The position numbers and the translations under genes were made by a program. DNA of 64,000 nucleotides from contig NC_092675.1 of NCBI RefSeq assembly GCF_964355755.1, positions 27,800,912-27,864,911 of the forward strand, in the 5' to 3' direction. Within the stretch, counting starts at the first letter, position 1. Every line of letters starts with the position of its first letter. Positions 12,792 through 23,920 of this stretch are shown one piece after another. The stretch comes from Antedon mediterranea. Its lineage: Eukaryota; Echinodermata; Crinoidea; Comatulida; Antedonidae. The notes below the pieces were generated by a model. It did no database searches. It was not told the origin of the DNA and worked only from the letters and a program-made list of their open reading frames with translations.

Positions 12792-14290
12792 TGTGGTGTT
12801 GGGGGAGTGGGGGTTGTCATGTTATGATTCAATGCGGAACATTGGTCAGCTCAGAAGAGTAAGTGTGAGAGTCGGGCTTAATTTGCTGTTCATGCTTTTA
12901 CAATTGACAAAGTAAAATATTTTACCGACACAGCAATACAAAAGAGGGGTGGGAGAGTCACTAAAATCGATCGTCGCAAATCGAAAGCTCAGCTGCGAAA
13001 GCTCCATAATGCCGTTAAACATTGGACACTCGGTAATAAACGTTCTTGCGGCACTCAAACATAAATTAAAACGTATTGTTTATAAAATACAGAATTTGCA
13101 ATTTGCTGTAGATATTGCTTATTTCTCGTGTGTATCGTTTGTATGTTTAAATTATTCATGGGAAGGTGTTTTACCGATTGTGTTCACATTAGTCGCTTCA
13201 ATGTGTCTCTCCAACGCGTGAAATAATTCAATATCAACAAATATCCAACGACCGAGCGTCGATTCGTCTATAATTGTGCTAATTGATCGCGCGCAATATC
13301 AATTGCAACAGAATAGATATGAGCTCCGTTGGGGTTATTCATATTCGCAAATGAACGATTTTGACAGGTCATAATTCATAGCCAATATGTGGGGTTTTCA
13401 GTTGTTATACATTATATCACACCGATCAGTCGCTTTCGGTTTATCAATGTAATTAAGCTGCTATTAACAAACAATTTCTTAATCAAAACCATTACCATAC
13501 AATTCGAAATTGTAACCTACACTATACATTCCAATAAAATGCATGTTTGTCTACAACATTAATATCTTTATGAACTGCACAAATTGAGTATACGATCCAT
13601 ACGAATTAACGCAGAGAAACGAAAACATATCTAAGACTAAGTGTCATGGTCTTTGTAGGGTTTTTTTCAACATAAAACTGTTCGTTAATTAGCCATGCTA
13701 TTATTGAAACAAGTACAGTATGTTATATTTGTTGCACTTTGGAAAACAAGAAAACAACAATAAAGACCCTCAAATACAACGTCTTTCTGTGTGTCAAGAA
13801 GGAGATATACTAACTCATTGATGTCAAGTTTGGAGAGAAGTCCATCCTGAGTCGTCTCAAACGCTCCGTATGATACCGATCAACATACAATTTGATATTA
13901 TTTATAAAACCAGGTCCTGATGGTTTTAATTTTAGATTTCTAAATAAAATTCATCTACAGGTATAAACACTATGTAAATAACTGTGAGATAAATTATTAA
14001 TTCACAGAAAAGAAGGACTCAATAATTGTTTTGATGAATCAATGAGTCTACAATTGAAAGCATTCGTTATGCTCCAATGTGTTTACATTGCCATTGAATA
14101 ATGTTTCAAAGTATATAAAAGCAGATATCACATACATCATTAATAATGACCAGGCATATTAATAGGAAAGGGCATTAAACCAAACGAACTATGTCGTGTA
14201 TAAACAACAATTGCGTAAATAAATATGAGGGGTGAAAATTCTTGAACGTAGTTTCTGCATAATGCATACGCCCAAACCAGTGGAATAATA

Positions 14291-14354
14291 CGCAAGCTAA
14301 TTGACCACTCACAATCGATGGAACTGTCGCTTGTGATTGGTCAATTCGCTTGCG
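14291..14354. repeat. hairpin with 24-bp arms
   Basis: Left arm CGCAAGCTAATTGACCA... (14291-14314) and right arm ending GGTCAATTCGCTTGCG (14331-14354) are reverse complements at 22 of 24 positions, with a 16-base loop. The size fits either a tiny foldback element or a structured transcript. Confidence 0.75.
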
Positions 14355-17300
14355 TTGTACAGCTTGCGCCCTTGCCTTGCGTCCTAGTTGGAATCAAGTT
14401 TAGTGGCACCATGTATGTGCACTTTTTACATGAGCAATGTTGAATTTTGTTTTGTTTTAAATTACTCTAGCATACATTGGTGTTGTGATAAAAAAAATTA
14501 ATTGTTGGGCTCCAAACCATTATTTTAGACTACAACAACAACTATTTCAGATCAGGGAAATTCGTCTTTAGTCCTCCGTTTGCAAGATGTCAATAAGTCA
14601 ATTATGGATTGAATAAGCGTAAATAACTGTATCGATTAAGGATCTAGTAACACTGATAAAATGACCTAAGAACAAACTTGATAATTAATTTCTTGCGTTT
14701 CTGCATACAAATTAAGGCTCTTGAAGTAACAGTAAACAGGCCTATACCTATTTATATAAGTTACTTACTTATCTTACAATAATAACAATAATCAATCTTA
14801 TTCTGCTACAACTGCGTGCTTATAATTAATTTCATAATATAAGAATTGTCTAACATTATCATTTTTAAAATAAACCTTTATTTGACACAAAAACTGGTAA
14901 TTCTTATATCGGCATCGAATTTCAATTTTAGATAACTGATTTGAATATGCTTTTGGTTCCTTATACAGATTTAGCAATAGACTTAACACATTAACACCTT
15001 ATACTTTCTGCACACACAAAATTGACATGTACTTCACTGCACTCTAATAGTTACCCACATTTGTTTTATATAGGCCTACAATTACAAAAAAAATTAAATC
15101 TCCGATTTACTATAGTTCAGGAGTAAGAACATCTCAACCTCTGTTGAAAATATAAGATAATTAGAAAATAAGTATGCAGTTCCTACCTTAGTTAACCAAC
15201 ACAGCTGAGTTTGTCTTCTTATTTTCTCGATAATAATATTTCCTAAAGGTGAGATCATTCCAACACAAAATGGCAATAAGTGAAGATGAAATACCTTTAA
15301 ATAGCAGCACAACACACGGTTGTTCAATTGCTCCGCCTTGTCTGCCTGCCTGCTACCTAGCCAATCTGTATGTTGTATGCACTATTTCCGATTGTGCTTC
15401 AATAACTTCACCTTTTGAAATTCGTGCATTAATTTTAATATTCTACAAACAACAATCAATAGTCAATCTCCCACCTGCTTTTGACTTGAACGCTTAGCGA
15501 TGTCGAAGGACAATGCTTACTATTGGTTGTCTCAATAACAATTATAAGTTGAACTTGTCCGATTATTGACTAATAGTAGATCAAGTCAATGGCCAATAAA
15601 CTGACTTTCCTCATGATATAAACAAATGGTTGATATTCTTATATAAATTTATTATTTACTTTAATATTCACGAGTGTGTATAAAATAGCTGAATGAAAGG
15701 TAACTTATCTCCAGCCTCACCTGTTGTTCCGTCTTATAATATATTAAGGAGGACACACAATAATGAGTACATTCTGCTTGAGGGATTAAGAAGAGTTAAA
15801 CTCATATTTAACAAACTAAAAGTGTATATTATACCTTTTATCTCCCATCAACTCCAATTTCCTCGGCTTCTCGGTTGAAACCCGAAGTCTTTAACTGTTT
15901 CGGATGTTTTCTGTTGATTTCTCTTGTTGTCGTCTTCTTCCCGTTTGTTCCTCAGTGACACAGGGAGACTCGATTCACGATTCTTGATAATTTCGGGCTC
16001 CTACCTTCATATTTATGTATCTTAAATTTGATTAGTCATAATTGTTTATTTTTATTTCATTTTTTCCATTATTGTTCTAATTAAAAAGAAAGAAAAATGT
16101 TACATCGAACAAGAGATGTCACGGATAACAATCTTGAGTTCACAACATTTTGAAATAAATTAATTCCGAACAGAAGACAAGTATCTGAAATATTCAAATT
16201 AAATTATTGATGTCAAATATTTTATTCCTGAATCAGGTATTTGTTACACATATGTCTACCGTGTATTTTTGCCTGATGATTAATGACATAACCCAATTTT
16301 GTAATATTTAGCATTTGAAAATAGTATGTAATTGTGCAATTCCTAGAGTTTCAACAGTAAATATAAATAATGTTGCATGAATGACTGTGTTTGCTTAGCT
16401 TTTATCTCGAAGCGTACATACTCCGAGGCCATTATATGTATGTTTACCACTAGCTCGCTTTCACAAAGTGCAAACACAATTACTGTACTTTGCTATACAT
16501 TAACGTGATTATCGTAACCAATAATAGTAACTTGTTCTACTTTCTAATAAAAGTATAAGTCTCATATCAAGTACAGTGCCGTTATATTAATGTAAGACTT
16601 TCTTTCTGTCAAATATTAAGTAATATTAAATAAATATCACATTTAAAGGGACAATTCTTACTTACATGATTCTACTTATGCTGAAAATGTTTTTAAAAAA
16701 CATTTTGAAAATGTTGGAGAATGTATCATGTTTGTAGCGACTATTACAATGACCTGTTATCTGTTATACTGTCGAAGATACAGTGAAAAATGATATGGAA
16801 ACATGTTATAGTTTATAGAGTTTAGTGCTGATGTACGGTAACGTTACATTATGAATCAAAGCACTAAACGTTGCCGACAATCATTTGTTTATAATTCTAT
16901 TCACGTATTTAAAGCAAGTTTATAATATCTCTTTGATTTATTGTTTTTTTGTTTTATTTTATTATATATCTATATAATTATATTTATATCAAATGTAAAT
17001 CAACCAACTAATGTTCATTTGTACATTGTTGTATAAATGACAATAAATACTATCGTATAAAAGCTCATCTTGAATTTATCAATTAATAGAATCTTTTTTG
17101 TCGCAATACACAACCTTGTAACCTTTCACAAGACCATTACCTCTTCTCTCCATTAGATTACATGACATACGGTCAAGTCAGACATATTTAACCAGTAGTA
17201 AGTTAAGAGGACATTAAGATAAGCAATTAACATTACCACACAGCGAATTGCAATTAGCTTTAGTATGTGAATTTAGCAATTATCTACTTTACCATGATTG

Positions 17301-17427
17301 CAGCCTTTGCGTAAATGTTTTTAAGTAGGTATGCTTTAATCTGTTCACTCACGCACCTTGCCTTTTATGAAAATGTAATGTTGATGAAAAATATACACAA
17401 ATGAAATGGTTACAACCAGCGGGGAAA

Positions 17428-17642
17428 ATGCCATAGGTGGCGCTAAACTAAATCATAACCACCGATATAAGAACATTTATTTCTCTTCGATGAACTGAAA
17501 ACGAAACGAAGTTTAGAACCGATATACGAACATTTATTTGTATTCGTAAAACTTGACAGCAATTTAGAAAAATGCATTTATAAACTTTAAAAACGAAAAA
17601 AATGTAAAAAAACAACAAAAATGACATAGGTGGCGCTAAACT
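17428..17642. repeat. paired direct repeats around 17.5 kb
   Basis: ATGCCATAGGTGGCGCTAAA at 17428 recurs as ATGACATAGGTGGCGCTAAA at 17621. A second pair, ACCGATATAAGAACATTTAT at 17461 and ACCGATATACGAACATTTAT at 17518, is interleaved. The block looks like a degenerate internally repetitive element. Confidence 0.5.
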
Positions 17643-18321
17643 TTAAAATAAAAAAAACTAATAATTACAAAAGATACAAGAAACTTTATTTGTCTTAGTA
17701 AAGTACAAATAAATTTTGGTTGATTGAAAAACGACGAGTTTTAGGTGTACAGTAAAATTAAAAAGATTAATTAATTAATAAATTAATAACTTTATGATAA
17801 CAGTGAAAGAAATATACATATCATAGGCCAAGGAACGTTGAGAAAGTTCGATAAAGCTCCATCACTACATTGTGTATAGGACATGCCAATTAATTAATTT
17901 ACATTTCTGGAGACTCAGTTTTCAGTAAAAAATTATTATATATCATAATATGAACCAATCAACCAACACGGTACTATTTCTTTTCCGTTCCTGTTGTTTG
18001 TATTGCATATTGTAGACTTGTTTGTAGACGTGCCTATTGTCACATTATACATTCTGGTTTGTTCCGGTTTCATATATAACGGAATTATATTAACAATATA
18101 CCTAAATCCATGGTTTACTATAGATCAATACAATACAAAACATAACTGCATGCACCATGGATTATGAAGAAACGCTGTAGGAACATTGTTCCCCTCGATG
18201 TCCTTATTTACGTTGTGTAGGCCTATCTGACATTTTTTCTTGCTGAATTAAAGACCTTCAATAGTTTCAATCGACTATACTGTATATTATTATAGTATAT
18301 ATTAATTAGCGGTTATTACCG

Positions 18322-21099
18322 ATGATGAATTTGTCTGTTTATCTGGTATTTATTGTGGCCGTTTTGGCACAAATAGGTGTTGGACTAGGCTCACATCAAG
18401 GTAAGTCTGATCAAACACACTATATGCCCTAAAGGACCGTCCTCCTTTTAGGTAGGCCTAAATCTGTATAACACTGTGGTTGATAAAAATTAGGATGATG
18501 ATGACTGAGATAAGTGCGAGAAAAAAAACAACAAACTGCATAACTATATATTAATAATTGTTTATATTTTCTTTTAAAAGATGTTAAAGTATTTGACAAT
18601 TTAAGATTAAAGTGCATGATGTTCCATAAGGTACATAGTAAATATGTTCTACGAATGTAATAGAATACTATTAGAATTATAGAAAATTAGACTATTATTA
18701 TAGGAATGCAATTTGACAAATAAATGAAAAGAATGATTTACATTTTGGAGGAAGCTGGTTATTATTATAAATACGTAGTGATGAGAAAACTATAAAAACA
18801 AGAGTCACAAAGAAAGTTTTTTTTAGTAGATAGTGAGACGCACTCATTTATGGTGCAGTCATATCAACCATGATGATTAGGCAGAAATCGTTTCTCTTTT
18901 GTTGCAAATTTCGTCCATATTTTGGCATGCAGTAATTATAGGTTCGAAAGGCGCGTGATCTATGAGATTGGCTTTAATACATCAATGTTAAAAAATAGAG
19001 ATTGTTAGGATTGCATGTTGAACAGTATGTTCGTTGCAGTTCAATTATTTATACTGCGCCGAACTCCGCCATATTGTAGAAGTGCAACCTTGGTGGATTG
19101 ATCAAGCTTCCCTGTTTATTATCCGTAAAACCACTGTATGAGACGAATAACATCATGTGTAATATGATAATACTAATAATAATAGATGTTACAGTTACAT
19201 TATCGTAAACAGGATACTTTACATAAAGGCCTATACATAAGAAAATAATTTAAAAGCCTTATAGTTAATCCTTTGATCGTTCTGGCGGTGATTCGGCCGT
19301 AAAGAAGAAAAGCATTTTGGCATACATGGCGTGTCACACCTATCTTTGATCTGCTAAAACTTATTAAAGCGTATGTTTTTTCCAAGGTGGGTACAGAAAC
19401 TCGTATTGTTAATTCTTTTTTTAATTAGATGATAATGCAAATAATTACCATAGTTTCATGTTTCGAAACAAATCACGTAAACGCTACGTAAAAAGAAAAC
19501 AATAACGTGCGGCGGATTGTTGTACATTAACCGTGGTTTCGCTCGCGTAAGAAAAGTGGTACAAGCTATGCGTTTATAATATAATAATCAACGCTAAACA
19601 TCAAGCTAAACGCGTAAAAGTGGGTAGGCCCTACACGCTATGCGTTTATAATGTAACACCGTTTCTAAAGTGTAGAGACTTGTGATAAGTCATGGAGCAA
19701 TAATATGATATAAGGTGGTAGGTGCATCGAGATATTTCTATTTTACATTCTTTTCTGTTCTTTTAGGCAATTATAGACCTACACAGTCGGCCCAGAGATG
19801 GTATCCCCGTACAACAGAATACTTTGTTGATAATTATTGGGGAAGAGAACCTTCAATCAATTCGATGGCTGGCACCTTGGATCCGTACAGAACACAGAGA
19901 AAACAATCTTATGGTTGGTACAATCGCGTCCACAGTTACTATGGCTTTCAAACTACCGAAGAGGCATTTAAACCATATCAGAGATTTTACTCATCGAAAC
20001 CTAATTATGGCTTTGAAACTACCGAAGAACCATTTAATCCATATGAGAGATTTTATCCATCGAAACCTAGTTATGGCTTTGAAACTACCGAACAGCCGGT
20101 TAATCTATATAATTCGATCCCGAACAAGGAAGATAAAAAGGAGAATGAAGAACAAGCATATTACAAGGTATAGCCCTATATTTATCATTCTAGATAATAT
20201 AAGGCTACATTGTATTTTGGGTTTTTTTAAACACGTTCTAAAAAGAATTCTAGTATCTCAGGGAGAATAAACAACCCCTCAGCCACGAAACATCCTCCAC
20301 ACAACCACAACAATCCAACCCCCCCCCCCCACCCCTCCAACCCCACTTCCTTCTTGAAGGATTAGCTCCTAAGCCTATACCGAATCTTCTACCGTCTTTG
20401 TGCGCTTCTAATACTGTATCTGTTTGAATTGTTTTTATTTATTTCCAGACGATTGTATACACACGATGGCAAACCATACATCCACAAATTAGACCACAAG
20501 AAACTGCTGTCTATTGTCTGTTATATTGCATTACGGCAGGAGTTACATTTCTATTATTCTATGCTGTTTATACACACTGTTACCGAAGAAAACAGAGGGT
20601 AAGTAATAAATTTGAATTGAGATGGCGTTTTATTTGGCAAGATCCCAAATGTATTAGACCTCCTTGCTTATGATTGCTTGCTTTGAAACAAATTGGTGAC
20701 GTCATAAAAACTTATTAACATTTCTAGTTATTTGCCGAAATGTTACAACGGTCTTTTTGAGTTTGTTTAGTTATATAATATATGCCTTTTTTTTTAAATG
20801 AAATTTCAAAGTAAAAAAATTATTGTGTTAAGTGGTAAGTCAATTGTGACAATCAGTAAAACAAACAAGAACCCAACCGATTTTGTAATCACTACAAATA
20901 GGCTAATATAGCTAGTTAAATAAAACATCTTCCATAATGTCAAGATAATAACGAAAAAAATAATTTCTTATTATTTATCATTTATTAGATTATAAACGTA
21001 CAGAGTGGTAACAAGTTGAAGGCTGAATTATACCGTGACGTCGAAGCCAAAACATACGAAATCGAACCAATAATGGGAAAGACCGCAATGGTGTACTAG
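18322..21099 (+). CDS. gene A: single-pass membrane protein with YGF-ETTE repeats
   Basis: I do not recognise this protein. Predicted exons are 18322-18400, 19767-20167, 20449-20598 and 20989-21099, all with GT/AG borders and joining in frame (246 residues). Exon 1 encodes a signal peptide (MMNLSVYLVFIVAVLAQIG) and ends in phase 1. Exon 2 encodes an extracellular region rich in Tyr and Pro, with two full and one partial 22-residue repeats (YGFETTEEPFNPYERFYPSK, 19940-20110). Exon 3 starts at TIVYTRW and holds a transmembrane helix at about residues 180-202, followed by YRRKQR, a basic stop-transfer end. Exon 4 gives a short cytoplasmic tail with SGNKLKAELYRDVEAKTYEI. The last acceptor could also be at 21003 (CAG before AGTGGT), five codons shorter; 20988 is favoured because gene C's acceptor aligns there. 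Type I topology is inferred. The exon plan is shared with B and C downstream, so these are tandem paralogues. Confidence 0.75.
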
Positions 21100-21246
21100 T
21101 TGCTGAGAAGAGCCAACGGAACCTAAAGCGATGAGCACATCCTATTGCTGCTTTATGTCATCGATTATGTTTTAAATATGTAAGATAGATGGTGCAGGTT
21201 GGAATTTCGTCGGAAATTTCATTACGCAGATTCTTTTTGTCGATTT

Positions 21247-21392
21247 TAAGCTCTGTCCACACTAACAAACTTACGTGACAAACAAAATGTGATGTACCAT
21301 ACCCATGGACATGATGATGCCATATCACTACCATTATTTGGGCGGATTACACTTTTTTTTGTCAAACTAATTTGATAGTTAGACAAAGCTTA
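21247..21392. repeat. MITE copy 4
   Basis: TAAGCTCTGTCCACACTAAC opens the left arm and TTGATAGTTAGACAAAGCTTA closes the right one. The core GGACATGATGATG, CATATCACTACCATTATTTGG is kept. It sits about 150 bp after gene A's stop codon, so it may lie in that gene's 3' UTR. Confidence 0.8.
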
Positions 21393-22373
21393 ATATTCAG
21401 TGCAAAAAACGAAAAAAAGAACATTAATACTCAGATGTTTGCTTCTTATTACGGTACTATACTGTTTGAATTTAAGCAATATAGAACGCTAAAACAATAC
21501 TTACTATGTAAGAGTAATTTGTGTTTGTATATATACAGGATCTTTTCAAGAGAGTTAATGCTTCTTTTCCTTTCAAATTGTCTTTGAAATGCATAGCTAG
21601 CTTTATTTGTTTTATGAAAGAGTTGGAGTTGCGGTTTGTCTTGAAATGTTCTGGACAATCTTGCGCATGTGCAAATATACGATTTTATATAATCTCATAG
21701 AGCAAATAGGAGCATATAAATATGAGCTACATTACTACACAATACTTAGAACAGCCATTCTATTGTTGTCTTCTTTTTTTATTGTAGGCCTAGTTTGTAA
21801 AACATGTATAGCATATTTGATCATATACGGTAGGCCTACTAACTGATTTTAAATAAAATGTCATGTTTTTCATAAATGCAAACCTAGCCTAAATGTGTTG
21901 ATTACTTGATAACAAATTACATCATTATAATTATCACCGCGTAACTTAGGGGGTGTTCACAAGTACGGCGTAAGGCTGGCAGTGGCGCAACTCACGCCAC
22001 GTCCGTGACTTTATTAACGACAGCTACATACCCCATCTAACGCTACGGATTTAACTCCAGCGTCACTTGAATAGTTTTGACCATATTTCGAGATATTTAC
22101 CGATTACTGCATGTTTCTTAATGTAAGCAGGCCCTATTGTAAATTGCTGATATAAAACAAGCTCAGCTGCTCTTCGATCTGAAAGCGCATTTAAATTATA
22201 CTATAGTTTTATTGACTATTATACCAAAAGTCTCTGCTTTAAATAATGGCTAAAAGCGTGACGAAAAGAGTGACTTTTGGGAAATATTTTAACTCAGAAG
22301 AAATTGGAAATAAAGCGCTGATAATAATTAAGATGGCCGTATTTCAAGAAATGGTAAAAAAAATCAGTGTAAC
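21393..22373. other. no gene seen between A and the hAT element
   Basis: AT-rich. Open frames at 21372-21587 and 21607-21846 are hydrophobic by composition and show no recognisable domain. A possible polyadenylation signal (AATAAA near 21852) is present, but its connection to gene A is unproven. Confidence 0.45.
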
Positions 22374-23497
22374 ATCTAAAACGCCGCCGTTCCACAACCT
22401 ATTGGTCGCGACCCAATGTTTGGGTCGTGAAAAAAATTTGATGGGTCACGAAATTGTTTCCGATACTGAGACTTTTGATCAATTTATACACTGATCTATA
22501 TGTGAAACGTTCTCAGTTTTGTAGAATCAACAACACTGATTACATTTTACATCTCTACAGTTTTTCCCTGTGTTGACGTGCGGCGAGTCCGTAGCGACAC
22601 ACAATTGGACGCTTTTGACGCATGGTTGGTTGTTAATATACAAGTGGGGAATCCCCTTTAAGGACGTGGATTTAATAACCTACCAACTGGTTCTACGACG
22701 CTATTTTTCTGTAGTTTGCAAAGGAGTTTGTAACTTGACTGAAAAATTGCGAACTTTGATGTACCGGCGGTGGGAACTTTGACAATGAACATTGGAATAA
22801 TAGAAAGAACTATATAAACAGGTACATCCCAAATTACACTCATATCGTCGATGTTGTTCAGGCCTTTATGGTTTGAGAGAACTCCTTGACGTTACATTGA
22901 ACACAAATGTGTTTATCGGCGGAAAAAGTAGCTGGCTATTTGCGAGCGCGATATTATTAGAGTGTCATTTCCGGCCAACTAGAGGTGCCATTTATCATAA
23001 TTTTTACGTGCGAGAGTACCATTTCCAGTCAGGTGTGTCATTTAACAACATTCGCTTCGCCTATGGCCCCATTAGGCCTAATAGAGATTACTATAACAAC
23101 AGTGATTATGTATGCATCATGACTATGTATTAATATGACTGTAGAAATCGCAAAGATAGCTTACCTATTTCCTAAATTAACTTAACTGTCTCAATATCTT
23201 TCAAAATAAATAAAAAAAATATTTATTTCATTAAAAAAAAATCCGCAGGGTTTTGAACCCAAGCTAACTCTTAGAGTATTCGAACAGAGCATTACTTGTC
23301 ACGCCACTAAGTACATGACTGAGCAGCTGACAATAGTCTACGTGTAGGCCTACGTACTTCATCTTACGTAATTCATCGCTACGTCATAAATATATTGTGT
23401 TTCTGTAAGATCAAACACGCAATGTTGGGTCGCGAAAATTCCCAAAATAGGATCATGGGGTCGTGGTCAAAAAAGGTTGCGGAACGCTGATCTAAAA
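22374..23497. mobile_element. hAT-type non-autonomous DNA transposon with 8-bp TSD
   Basis: The element spans 22382-23489 and is flanked by identical 8-bp copies of ATCTAAAA (22374-22381 and 23490-23497), the target size typical of hAT transposons. The right end, read inward, is CAGCGTTCCGCAACC, TTTTTTGACCACGACCC. The left end, CGCCGCCGTTCCACAACC, TATTGGTCGCGACCC, matches it apart from a few changes and a 3-bp insertion. I see no transposase-like frame inside its 1.1 kb, so it depended on an enzyme from elsewhere. It lies between gene A and gene B. Confidence 0.85.
23232..23335 (-). repeat. tRNA-like SINE fragment inside the hAT element
   Basis: On the minus strand the sequence contains TTAGTGGCGTGACAAG (A-box-like) and then GGGTTCAAAACCCTG (B-box-like), ending in an oligo-T stretch. 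Spacing is roughly that of a tRNA gene, but the fold is not a clean cloverleaf, so a tRNA-derived SINE is more likely than a working tRNA gene. Confidence 0.4.
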
Positions 23498-23920
23498 TAG
23501 AGACTCTTGGATAGTACTTTAAAGATACTTGGACTTTATGCAGCTTAGTCGATTTCTTATAAAAAAATAATGACAGTTTTTAGTCCTAGCTCACTATGTC
23601 GGTCGGTTGGTCGGTAAACACTAACTTGAGCACGCGAATGCAGCCATTTATATCGCCTTGTTGAATGGATTGGTACAAACAATTTCAGGGTTTTTACAAC
23701 ACACTAAACTAATATTTTCATTGTTTATAATATAGGGCAATGTGCTTTGTTCATTTATAAGATGTATATCTTGTTTTTATAACTTCCTTGTGTGACGGTG
23801 TAGGCGATCGTTAGTGAATTAATGCATGAGGCCTATTATAGTTCACTATATTATCTGTATGATTATAAGTAGTTTTAACCGTACAGTAGGCCTAAGCTAC
23901 ATTATTAAATTTTATTACCG

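Larger units (their letters stand above)
12792..18321. other. 5.5 kb without a supported gene
   Basis: AT-rich spacer upstream of gene A. It contains the hairpin at 14291-14354 and the paired direct repeats at 17428-17642. No exon with known similarity was seen. The last few hundred bases before 18322 should include gene A's promoter, but I cannot define its elements. Confidence 0.5.

Noticed and set aside
19824-20270. 148-codon open frame overlapping exon 2 of gene A
   Set aside because: Shifted frame of the repeat-bearing exon, without signal peptide or homology to B and C.
21607-21846. 79-codon hydrophobic frame as a further membrane gene
   Set aside because: No signal exon, no VYxxW or SGN tail homology to the cluster, and composition explains the hydrophobicity.
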